This document shows, piece after piece, positions 1-5,286 of a DNA stretch of 5,383 nucleotides. The stretch's first letter is position 1. Every line of letters starts with the position of its first letter. This stretch comes from Alkalinema sp. CAN_BIN05 (GTDB lineage Bacteria; Cyanobacteriota; Cyanobacteriia; Leptolyngbyales; Leptolyngbyaceae), in assembly GCA_026786325.1 (NCBI GenBank), contig JAJAYH010000380.1, positions 1 through 5,383 on the forward strand. The letters run 5' to 3'. A program made the translations under genes and the position numbers. The notes under the pieces are model-generated. The model saw only the letters and a program-made list of their open reading frames with translations. It was not told where the DNA came from and did no database searches.

Positions 1-7
1 CCCTAAA

Positions 8-90
8 TCCCCCTTATTAAGGGGGACTAAGAGTTGAATTCTGGTTCTCCCTTATTAACGGGGACTAAGAGTTGAATTCTAGTTCCCCCC
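8..90. repeat. Two tandem copies of a 38-bp palindromic intergenic repeat
   Basis: Two adjacent 38-base units, 11-48 and 49-86, differ at only three positions (21/59, 43/81, 48/86). A C-run at 87-90 looks like the start of a third copy. The first copy carries a hairpin: TCCCCCTT (8-15) pairs with AAGGGGGA (19-26) around a 3-base loop. In the second copy the matching arm is weakened by G-to-C at 59. C-run/TTATTAA/G-run repeats of this kind are common between genes in filamentous cyanobacteria (general knowledge, not searched here). The block lies 3' of the Uma2 gene and could affect transcript ends, but no classical terminator with a T-tract is seen on the minus strand. Confidence 0.8.
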
Positions 91-102
91 TTTTTTGTGG
101 CG

Positions 103-129
103 TAGCCTGCCCGGAGGGCGTAGGGGCTA
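103..129. repeat. GC-rich hairpin repeat after the Uma2 gene
   Basis: TAGCC (103-107) pairs with GGCTA (125-129), and TGCCC (108-112) pairs with GGGCG (116-120, one T-G wobble) around a GGA loop. The bases at 121-124 form a bulge. The motif beginning GCGTAGCCTGCC resembles a palindromic repeat scattered between cyanobacterial genes. It begins 29 bases beyond the Uma2 stop codon and may act as a 3' mRNA structure for the minus-strand operon. There is no U-tract right after it, so intrinsic termination is not supported. Confidence 0.55.
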
Positions 130-158
130 GGAGGATCGGGTCTCAATTGCTCATCATG

Positions 159-749
159 CTAAATATCAAACGGTTCTTCTATTAATTTATCTAGAACAAC
201 GGATTCATAAATCTCTTCGACCGAACAAGTAAACTCTAAACTCTCCAAATGAAATTGAGATCCTGGTTCATAGGTAACATATTCCCAAACATCATCGAGT
301 CGTCGCCTATAGACCTCAATAATTGGTTCATTTGGGCTAATTAATACATATTCTTGCAAGGTGTCTATTGATTGATATTCGCGCCATTTTTTGCCCCGAT
401 CGGTCGATTCAGTACTAGGAGACATCACTTCAACAATAACTTTTGGATATTGAAATAGATTGATTGCACGTTTATCCCGATCGTCGCACGTCACGACTAA
501 ATCTGGATACCGATATCGCTGTCGAATTTGCACTTTTACATCAGCGACATTAATTCGACATCCGCGTGATTTGACATGCGGAGCCAATCGTAATAGTAAA
601 CTGACCGCTAAATCATTGTGAGCGATCGTCCCGCCTGCCATGGCAATTACATCACCATTAACATATTCATAGCGAATTTCCTGGTTCTTTTCCCAAGCAA
701 AGAACTCTTCAGGAGTCATTCTAGAATAAGTGTTAGGCAAAGCAACCAT
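159..749 (-). CDS. Uma2-family (DUF820) putative restriction-endonuclease-like protein
   Basis: A 196-residue protein of the Uma2 family, which has a PD-(D/E)XK nuclease fold and is greatly expanded in cyanobacteria; its cellular role is mostly unknown. Visible motifs are the N-terminal MTPEEFFAWE helix (11-20), YEYVNGDV (27-34) with a conserved Glu28, AHND (43-46), YPDLVV with Asp83, and VIVEVMSPST (104-113) with Glu107. These are followed by DRGKKWREY (117-125), which supplies the catalytic-type Lys. The nuclease residues therefore look intact. The frame is open up to 806, but that longer form would overlap ygfZ by 41 bases. The ATG at 749 is preferred because the AAGGGGA ribosome-binding site (755-761) lies 5 bases before it and the family's usual N-terminus begins there. 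It starts 16 bases after the ygfZ stop and is probably the last gene of that transcript. Family assignment is firm; substrate and function are not known. Confidence 0.9.
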   Translation of the reverse strand: MVALPNTYSRMTPEEFFAWEKNQEIRYEYVNGDVIAMAGGTIAHNDLAVSLLLRLAPHVKSRGCRINVADVKVQIRQRYRYPDLVVTCDDRDKRAINLFQYPKVIVEVMSPSTESTDRGKKWREYQSIDTLQEYVLISPNEPIIEVYRRRLDDVWEYVTYEPGSQFHLESLEFTCSVEEIYESVVLDKLIEEPFDI

Positions 750-754
750 ATATG

Positions 755-761
755 TCCCCTT
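755..761 (-). promoter_or_regulatory. Ribosome-binding site that decides the Uma2 start
   Basis: Read on the minus strand, AAGGGGA lies 5 bases upstream of the ATG at 749, inside the 16-base gap after the ygfZ stop codon. It favours this start over the upstream ATG at 806, which lies within the ygfZ coding sequence. Confidence 0.6.
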
Positions 762-765
762 AGTT

Positions 766-1821
766 TTATTCAGCCTTATGACGAACCTGAAATGCGAGGT
801 CTTCAAGCATAGTTGTTTGAGACTCTACAGTAATTACAAGCCCAGCACCACCCGCCTTAACTCGGATGTAACCAATGGCGATCGCACTTCCATCCTCGAA
901 TTCATAGGTACTGGTAATTGTCCCGACTTTAGTATCATCTGAATAAACAACGGAACCCAATGCGACAGAAGAAGAGAGTTTCATTCCCCAAAGATTCAGT
1001 TTTACTCCATTGTAAGTATCTAGGCGGGCTATTGTTTCTTGGCCAATATAGCAACCTTTATTGAATGAAATAGTATTCCAAAGCCCCGCATCCAATGGAT
1101 TGTAATCATCAGTTAATTCAAATCCCGGCATAGGGCGGCCCTGTTCAATCCGGAGTCGCTGATAGGTCCGATCGCCTAGAATAACGGCAATTTCTGATAA
1201 TATTTTCCAAACGATCGCAGCATTTTCTACCGCCATTACTAGTCTATATCCCGGAATACCTAAGCCACAGCCTGCAATGATTTGAACTGGAGTATTTCCA
1301 ATCTCTGCGTTGATATATCCCGATTCTGGCGCAAGAATGCCAATTGATTGTAATGCGGTGGCAGCAGTCGGACCGATTAAACAAAATGTTGTAGTCGTTG
1401 CGGTGATGTCTGTGAGTTTAACCCGATCGGAAAAGAAGATAAACCGATCTAGAAATGTGATCAATTTCGGTGCCATTCCCGGAGAAATAAGCAATTGAAC
1501 AGTATTATCTAAAATTAATGCAGTAGCTAGATCAATCGTGCGGGCGGTAGAGGTTAGAAATGTTGTATCACAAGTCTCACCGGGCTTAAGTAATTTGAAC
1601 CCATTGGTACTTTGGTTATGGAGAAAATCAAGACGGTTTTGATCACTCACTTCAATCCGATTCCAATGGCTTTGGTCATGGAGAGCGACACCCGATCGGG
1701 CGGATTCGTAGGCAATTTCGTCATTATTGAATGTCACAGCAATATTATCGTGATCAACGATCGCGCCTTGTGTTTTTTGAACCGATCGTAATTCTTCTAA
1801 AACCATAAGTGCCAAAATCAT
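766..1821 (-). CDS. ygfZ: YgfZ/GcvT-like folate-binding protein (COG0354)
   Basis: A 351-residue protein of the YgfZ/IBA57 group. These proteins resemble the T-protein of the glycine cleavage system and use tetrahydrofolate in the repair or assembly of Fe-S enzymes. The signature KGCYIGQE is at residues 255-262, including the conserved Cys257. It is preceded by RLRIEQGRPMPGFEL (222-236) and NPLDAGLW (241-248), both typical of the family. A GcvT-like N-terminal part (GVALHDQSHWNRIEVS, 44-59, then LHNQSTN) and a C-terminal barrel (VGTITSTYEF, 299-308; AIGYIR, 315-320) complete it, at full family length. An alternative start at Met6 (codon 1804-1806) gives MVLEELRSVQ, which matches common family N-termini better; neither start has a strong ribosome-binding site. 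It lies 34 bases after the upstream hypothetical gene and 16 before the Uma2 gene. No key residue appears lost. Confidence 0.92.
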   Translation of the reverse strand: MILALMVLEELRSVQKTQGAIVDHDNIAVTFNNDEIAYESARSGVALHDQSHWNRIEVSDQNRLDFLHNQSTNGFKLLKPGETCDTTFLTSTARTIDLATALILDNTVQLLISPGMAPKLITFLDRFIFFSDRVKLTDITATTTTFCLIGPTAATALQSIGILAPESGYINAEIGNTPVQIIAGCGLGIPGYRLVMAVENAAIVWKILSEIAVILGDRTYQRLRIEQGRPMPGFELTDDYNPLDAGLWNTISFNKGCYIGQETIARLDTYNGVKLNLWGMKLSSSVALGSVVYSDDTKVGTITSTYEFEDGSAIAIGYIRVKAGGAGLVITVESQTTMLEDLAFQVRHKAE

Positions 1822-1847
1822 AATTCTTGCCCTACCTATTCAATCTC

Positions 1848-1862
1848 ATCCTATCTTAGGAT
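1848..1862. other. Small hairpin across the stop codon of the 1856-2356 gene
   Basis: ATCCTA (1848-1853) and TAGGAT (1857-1862) form a perfect 6-bp stem with a 3-base loop, and the stop codon (1856-1858) lies in it. No T-run follows, so it is not a convincing terminator. It may be a processing or stability element between this gene and ygfZ, or chance. Confidence 0.35.
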
Positions 1863-2356
1863 AGCGTTGGAAGCTGCGATAAGATTTCGGTGACAAGCTG
1901 TTTTGCTTTCTCATCTAAAATCGTCCAATCCACTTCATCGCCATCAAACAGCGTATTGTCCACCTGTGCCGGACGATCGATTCTGGGGTCATAGTCGAGG
2001 GTAAAACAAATTTTATAACAGAGTTCCCACACATCGATCGTCACGAGTTCTTCGCCCCGTTCGAGCTTCCATTCGTAGGCAGGATAGGGTTTTGGTAGCG
2101 TTTCAAGGATTTGCTCAATGTCGTAGGCCCGATCGTTGTCCGTGGTGCTTTTGAGTTCTTGCTGAAGTAACCCAATGCGGCCCCGTTCTTCTTCAGAAAT
2201 GTCCGCCTCCCACACCAGGGTTTCCTGATAGCTGGTCTTCCAGGTGGATAATTCGTCGGTCAGCTTACGAATGTTGTCGAGCAACCGAATGAACGCGGGT
2301 TGCATCAGAGTATTAGTTTTTTCCCAGGTTTCTGGATCGATAAAGGTTGGTTTCAT
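1856..2356 (-). CDS. Conserved cyanobacterial protein of unknown function, acidic
   Basis: A 166-residue soluble, acidic, Trp-rich protein with no signal peptide or membrane segment. It opens with MKPTFIDPETWEKTNTLMQPAFIRLLDNIRK-type sequence (1-31), likely helical. A charged helical stretch follows (DISEEERGRIGLLQQELK, 52-69), then LPKPYPAYEWKLERGEEL (87-104) and the compact motif VWELCYKICF (109-118). It ends with GDEVDWTILDEKAKQLV (139-155) and ILSQLP. I recall proteins of this layout as conserved hypotheticals in cyanobacteria, but I cannot name a domain or function and none is proposed. It heads a probable three-gene minus-strand transcript with ygfZ and the Uma2 gene, and is divergent from fmt. 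No ribosome-binding site is visible before the ATG at 2356, which is common in cyanobacteria. Codon use and CGATCG sites (1974, 2034, 2129) match the host genes. Confidence 0.85.
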   Translation of the reverse strand: MKPTFIDPETWEKTNTLMQPAFIRLLDNIRKLTDELSTWKTSYQETLVWEADISEEERGRIGLLQQELKSTTDNDRAYDIEQILETLPKPYPAYEWKLERGEELVTIDVWELCYKICFTLDYDPRIDRPAQVDNTLFDGDEVDWTILDEKAKQLVTEILSQLPTLS

Positions 2357-2379
2357 GGTCAGAAATGAGTTGTTTTGGG

Positions 2380-2409
2380 TTGAGAGTGGAGGCTTCTACA
2401 GGATAGGAT
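2380..2409 (+). promoter_or_regulatory. Weak candidate promoter for fmt
   Basis: TTGAGA (2380-2385) and TAGGAT (2404-2409), 18 bases apart, resemble sigma-70 type -35 and -10 boxes about 72 bases before the fmt start codon. Both are imperfect. The region is the only one from which both fmt and the divergent minus-strand genes could be transcribed. No clear minus-strand promoter could be chosen. Confidence 0.25.
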
Positions 2410-2469
2410 GAATTATGGAAGCGATGAATTACAAATTGCGAATTATTGGACGATCGGGTGAACAATTTT

Positions 2470-2475
2470 GAAGAG
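2470..2475 (+). promoter_or_regulatory. Ribosome-binding site of fmt
   Basis: GAAGAG is 6 bases before the ATG at 2482. Together with the conserved Fmt N-terminus (MLKIVFFGTP) it supports this start. Confidence 0.5.
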
Positions 2476-2481
2476 TGAACA

Positions 2482-3474
2482 ATGTTAAAGATTGTATTTT
2501 TTGGAACACCCCAGTTTGCCGTGGCGAGTCTGGAGGCGTTGATTGCGGATGTGGGGATGGATGTGGTTGCTGTTGTGACTCAGCCCGACAAGCGCCGTGG
2601 ACGAGGAAAAGAGGTGTCGTCGTCGCCTGTAAAAGTCGCTGGACTCGCGGCTAATATTCCAATTTTGCAACCCGATCGTATCAAAAAAGACCTAGATGCG
2701 TTGGCTCAATTGCGCGCTTATGAAGCCGATTTTTTTGTAGTTGTGGCCTATGGGCAATTGCTTTCCCAAGAAATCTTGGATATGCCAAAAATTGGTTGTA
2801 TCAATGGTCATGGTTCATTGCTCCCAGCCTATCGAGGGGCGGCTCCCATTCAGCAATGTTTAGTAAATGGTGAATCGCAAACGGGAATGACAACAATGTT
2901 GATGGATATTGGAATGGATACGGGGGCGATGTTATTAAAATCAACCCTAGACATTGGTCTATTAGAAAATGCCCATGAACTGGCCGATCGTCTTTCTACT
3001 ATGTCAGCCGCTCTATTAATTGAAACACTCCCGAAGTTAGCAAAGGGAGAACTCCAGCCTGAAATTCAGGATAATGATTATGCGACTTATGCGGCATTGA
3101 TTAAAAAAGAAGACTACATTTTAGATTGGTCAAAGTCTGCGATCGCATTGCATAATCAAATCCGTGGCCTATATCCTGGCTGTAGTACTACATTCCGGAA
3201 TGCAGTATTGAAGGTGATCTCAACTGTTCCTTTAATCGAGCAAACCCGATCGCAACTCTCGCCTGAATTTCAATCATTGTATGATGCGATCGAACCGCTT
3301 CAGATTCAACCTTCAGGAACAATTGTTGCGGTGATTAAAAATCGGGGTGCAATTGTACAAACAGGCGATGGCTATTTGTTTTTGAGAGAAGTTCAATTGG
3401 CGGGAAAGAAAGTTCAGTCAGGTTGGGATTTTGCAAATGGAAGTAGGGTGACGATCGGGGAACAATTGATCTGA
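2482..3474 (+). CDS. fmt: Methionyl-tRNA formyltransferase
   Basis: A 330-residue cytoplasmic enzyme that transfers the formyl group of 10-formyltetrahydrofolate to the amino group of Met on initiator tRNA, so that translation can start with fMet. The N-terminal Rossmann-like catalytic domain (about 1-205) begins KIVFFGTPQFAV. It has the RGRGKE loop (39-44), which in the E. coli enzyme belongs to the tRNA-contacting loop, and the folate-site motif SLLPAYRGAAPI (112-123). The catalytic triad is present as Asn108, His110 and Asp146, equivalent to N109/H111/D147 in E. coli. The C-terminal tRNA-binding domain (about 206-330) carries W216, HNQIRGLYPG (224-233) and REVQLAGKK (302-310). A loop around 250-278 makes it slightly longer than the 315-residue E. 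coli protein. It stands alone on the plus strand with its own ribosome-binding site, and no def gene lies beside it. It is divergent from the ygfZ transcript; both families use folate, but this may be coincidence. Confidence 0.97.
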   Translation: MLKIVFFGTPQFAVASLEALIADVGMDVVAVVTQPDKRRGRGKEVSSSPVKVAGLAANIPILQPDRIKKDLDALAQLRAYEADFFVVVAYGQLLSQEILDMPKIGCINGHGSLLPAYRGAAPIQQCLVNGESQTGMTTMLMDIGMDTGAMLLKSTLDIGLLENAHELADRLSTMSAALLIETLPKLAKGELQPEIQDNDYATYAALIKKEDYILDWSKSAIALHNQIRGLYPGCSTTFRNAVLKVISTVPLIEQTRSQLSPEFQSLYDAIEPLQIQPSGTIVAVIKNRGAIVQTGDGYLFLREVQLAGKKVQSGWDFANGSRVTIGEQLI

Positions 3475-3523
3475 AGGACTATTATGGTGAGTATAGTTGC
3501 GTTCACTATGTAAAATTCCTGTG

Positions 3524-3838
3524 ATGTCAAAATCCACAGCGATCGATCTAATTCAAACACTCAGCCCTCCATCAGTTCCATCACTCAAATGGAACTCATT
3601 ATTGGATGTCAGGATAAATAAGCACTGCGATTGATCGATCGTTTTCTCACCCGCTTTCAAATTATTTTCCTAACACCTGAAATCACCAGACAGAGAATTA
3701 CTTTATTACCCGAATACAAATTTAGCTATGGTCCACTATTCCAGATTCATTAATTGCCTCTACTACGCTCACGATCGTAACTCTCGATCGATCGGCCTAA
3801 CTGATGCTCATATTTACTAGATCAACTCTCGGCATCGG
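3524..3838 (+). pseudogene. Decayed VapC-type PIN-domain toxin gene
   Basis: The gene-free stretch 3475-3926 contains a broken reading of a PIN-domain ribonuclease of the VapC toxin type. From 3568 one frame reads SISSITQMELIIGCQDK, then TAA (3619-3621), then LIDRFLTRFQIIFLTPEI and on to EYKFSYG, up to 3732. One base is missing near 3737, after which the next frame (from 3738) reads IPDSLIASTTLT, and a further TAA lies at 3798. These blocks follow the VapC order: the ITQMELxxG region with the acidic Glu (codon 3592), the FLxxFxIIxLTPEI strand, the helix before SxG, and IPDxLIAxTA with its Asp (codon 3744). In a third frame, 3524-3571 reads AIDLIQTLSPP, which may be the preceding helix. A later LIFTRS (3807-3824) may be the final strand. 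The N-terminal DTN segment with the first catalytic Asp is not found, and no VapB antitoxin is recognisable. The gene must be inactive. Its CGATCG sites match the host. Confidence 0.72.
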
Positions 3839-3925
3839 TGTGCATGGGCGTTGTTAGAGTGTGATCGCACGCTTCAAGTATAAGTATGGTACGTTGCCAA
3901 AAAATATCGGTGGAGGAGGAGCTTT

Positions 3926-3945
3926 ATTAGGGAACGTACCCTAAT
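3926..3945. other. Hairpin over the stop codon of the glycosyltransferase gene
   Basis: ATTAGGG (3926-3932) pairs with CCCTAAT (3939-3945) around a 6-base loop, and the stop codon (3927-3929) lies in the stem. In the transcript direction a run of T occurs only about 17 bases further on. A terminator is possible but weak. An 8-bp inverted match, GGTACGTT (3888-3895) with AACGTACC (3933-3940), offers a competing long-loop fold. Confidence 0.3.
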
Positions 3946-4862
3946 GCGATGGCGACCGCAGTTAATTTTGTCTTTAGAAAGACTTTTAACGCTGCCCACA
4001 TTTCATGGAAGAACAGGTTCCAAAAATATCCATACCGTGGAAATCTCAATGCAAGAAGCAGATCTCCAGCAAACATAGAGCGAACTTCACCTTTTGTACT
4101 TGATTCTACTTCAATGTATCTGACTTGCTCTCCACCATGCAACCAATGACCGAGAATAATACCCTGCTGAAATATTTGAGCTTGCAAGTAAAGCCCCAAT
4201 AACCGATCTAAGCTCCAAAAAGGAATCCAAGTTAGCGGACCTAACATTTGTGTGAAATTCAATAAATCTTCAACGGCTTCTTGAGTAATATTTCTTTTCC
4301 AAACTTTATTATTATAGTTTTCAGGATGTGGACCGTTTTGATCTGTTCGCCTGCTATAGAACCATAAGGAGCTTAGCTTAAATTTATTGTTCAAAGGAGC
4401 TATGGGAATCTCTTGAAGAATTTCACTTTTGGCATAATTTTCCTTGTAGTTTGTCTCAACAGCAATAAGCCTAGCAATATCAGGTAATTTATCCCATGAA
4501 CGCTCAATCAACTTCGTATCTTGATAGTGTATGTCATGTTTACTTAAACGCAAACATATACTTGTAGGATACAACTCAAAATATGATTTTACTAAGTTAG
4601 TGATTTGTGGATGCAAAAAGTCATCATCATCTAAGGCAATAACATAGTCTCCTAATACATTTAGTGAGCCTATGGCACGTTGTATGACCTCTCCTTTATA
4701 AGGACTTACGATAATCTTTATCCTTGAATCACTAAATTCTTGAATTGATTGTCCTGGAGGATAAACTAATACGAATTCAACATCTCCTTGGATAGACGTA
4801 AGCTGGTCGAACCAATAAGACGAGAAATTTCCACGAGTTGGCGTAACAATTGACAGAAGCAT
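3927..4862 (-). CDS. Family 2 (GT-A fold) glycosyltransferase
   Basis: A 311-residue putative inverting glycosyltransferase that would move a sugar from a nucleotide-sugar donor to a polysaccharide, lipid or protein acceptor at the cytoplasmic side of the membrane. The N-terminus LLSIVTPTRGN (2-12) is the classical GT2 nucleotide-binding strand and loop. GDYVIALDDDDFLHP (71-85) holds the metal-binding Asp cluster 78-81 (DxD position). The region after about residue 160 is less conserved; it contains GHWLHGGEQVRY (238-249) and an aromatic, partly hydrophobic C-terminus (279-311, ending GYVP) that may lie at the membrane. No clear transmembrane helix is seen. The start at 4862 has AGGAT as ribosome-binding site 5 bases upstream. 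It has no co-directed neighbour in the window, so donor and acceptor cannot be inferred. The gene has no CGATCG site and is visibly richer in A+T than fmt or ygfZ, which suggests acquisition. Confidence 0.85.
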   Translation of the reverse strand: MLLSIVTPTRGNFSSYWFDQLTSIQGDVEFVLVYPPGQSIQEFSDSRIKIIVSPYKGEVIQRAIGSLNVLGDYVIALDDDDFLHPQITNLVKSYFELYPTSICLRLSKHDIHYQDTKLIERSWDKLPDIARLIAVETNYKENYAKSEILQEIPIAPLNNKFKLSSLWFYSRRTDQNGPHPENYNNKVWKRNITQEAVEDLLNFTQMLGPLTWIPFWSLDRLLGLYLQAQIFQQGIILGHWLHGGEQVRYIEVESSTKGEVRSMFAGDLLLALRFPRYGYFWNLFFHEMWAALKVFLKTKLTAVAIALGYVP

Positions 4863-4867
4863 ATTCT

Positions 4868-4872
4868 ATCCT
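4868..4872 (-). promoter_or_regulatory. Ribosome-binding site of the glycosyltransferase gene
   Basis: Read on the minus strand, AGGAT is followed by 5 bases and the ATG at 4862. Together with the conserved LSIVTPTRG start it fixes the N-terminus. Confidence 0.5.
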
Positions 4873-4881
4873 GTGCAGTTC

Positions 4882-4991
4882 ATACTAGGCTAGAATCAAA
4901 GTAAGTAAGTAATTCCATTCGCTGGAATAAATCTAAAAGACCTTTCAGCGTAAGTGCCGTAATTGTGATCTTAGACCGACAAGCCTAGTAT
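4882..4991. repeat. 10-bp inverted repeat pair around a small hairpin, upstream of the glycosyltransferase
   Basis: ATACTAGGCT (4882-4891) and its exact reverse complement AGCCTAGTAT (4982-4991) bracket 90 bases. Inside are three GTAA units (4901-4912) and a hairpin, ATTCCA (4912-4917) with TGGAAT (4923-4928), loop of 5. The inner arm ends 19 bases before the glycosyltransferase start codon. The outer arm overlaps TATACT (minus strand, 4992-4987), a good -10 box by itself but without a clear -35. The pair could be an operator, a leader-RNA fold or the ends of another small element. No flanking duplication supports the last. Confidence 0.5.
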
Positions 4992-4996
4992 ATTTC

Positions 4997-5089
4997 ATGA
5001 GAAAGAATTGCACTAGTCTGTCTAACGAATTGGACAGAATGGAGTACAGCCGATCGCCCCTCCCAAGGATCTTGAACTACCCCTGTTAA
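4997..5089 (+). pseudogene. Possible small gene interrupted by the MITE-like element (left part)
   Basis: The plus-strand frame is open from 4937, with an ATG at 4997 giving MRKNCTSLSNELDRMEYS and more. It runs into the inserted element and stops at TAA 5087-5089. If the element and one copy of the flanking repeat are removed, the same frame continues from 5287 to the window end (reading SLGGRSQFQKLCYL, then TEWLVYYC), about 79 codons in all without a stop. I recognise no family and see no ribosome-binding site. An open frame of this length can occur by chance, so this is only a hint. Confidence 0.25.
5066..5078. repeat. Left copy of a 13-bp target-site-type direct repeat
   Basis: AGGATCTTGAACT ends exactly where the inverted-repeat element begins (5079). 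The identical 13 bases start exactly after the element ends. This is the pattern left by staggered-cut insertion. Confidence 0.8.
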
Positions 5090-5273
5090 GGTGATCTTTT
5101 GTACTAATATTTTGTCGATCCCTTCAACGTAAAACGTGCGTTTCAGGCTTCGACAGATTTATTTGTGAATCACAAAATAAGTCCTAAGCCAATTCTGGAT
5201 CGTTGATTTTGGAGGGCGATCGCTGAAACCCTTGTAAATCAATAGTAGTACATACGGTCACCTTAACAGGGGT
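5079..5273. mobile_element. MITE-like non-autonomous transposable element, 195 bp
   Basis: The ends are perfect 16-bp inverted repeats: ACCCCTGTTAAGGTGA at 5079-5094 and its reverse complement at 5258-5273. Imperfect pairing continues inward, giving 29 matches over 33 bases (5079-5111 with 5241-5273). Identical 13-bp direct repeats flank it on both sides. It is too small for a transposase and has no long reading frame, so it would depend on a transposase made elsewhere. Near its centre is a second palindrome, TTATTTGTG (5159-5167) with CACAAAATAA (5171-5180), one base bulged; a third is AAACG (5132-5136) with CGTTT (5139-5143). It carries a full HIP1 octamer at 5216. A 10-13 bp duplication is known for some IS4-family elements, but I cannot assign the parent IS. 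The intact ends and duplication suggest a fairly recent insertion. Confidence 0.82.
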
Positions 5274-5286
5274 AGGATCTTGAACT
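5274..5286. repeat. Right copy of the 13-bp target-site-type direct repeat
   Basis: AGGATCTTGAACT directly follows the element and is identical to 5066-5078. Beyond it (5287-5383) no complete gene is seen; one plus-strand frame stays open to the window end. Confidence 0.8.

Noticed and set aside
11..86. Tandem repeats considered as a CRISPR array
   Set aside because: The two units abut with no spacers, and no cas genes are present.
618..942. Plus-strand open frames opposite the Uma2 and ygfZ genes
   Set aside because: They lie antisense within well-supported genes, have no family resemblance and no ribosome-binding site; they are shadows.
1310..1498. 62-codon plus-strand frame inside ygfZ
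   Set aside because: It is antisense to conserved YgfZ coding sequence with no supporting motif.
1846..1855. GATAGGATGA shared between the region before ygfZ (minus strand) and before fmt (2402-2411)
   Set aside because: A shared 10-mer is expected by chance several times in a window of this size and no matching -35 is present at the first site.
2485..2670. 61-codon minus-strand frame opposite the start of fmt
   Set aside because: It is fully antisense to the conserved Fmt N-terminus and has a low-complexity Arg/Ser-rich translation.
3491..3511. Weak stem ATAGT/ACTAT just after fmt
   Set aside because: Only five paired bases plus wobbles and no T-tract; not enough to call a terminator.
3574..3596. 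Perfect 8-bp hairpin AGTTCCAT/ATGGAACT with a 7-base loop, considered as the fmt terminator
   Set aside because: It is 100 bases after the stop codon, is not followed by a T-run, and falls inside the VapC relic's coding sequence, so it is probably incidental.
3949..4149. 66-codon plus-strand frame opposite the glycosyltransferase 3' end
   Set aside because: It is antisense to a coherent coding frame and has no recognisable protein features.
5017..5038. TCTGTC/GACAGA stem left of the MITE
   Set aside because: A six-base stem with a 10-base loop, no T-run and no link to a gene end; likely chance.
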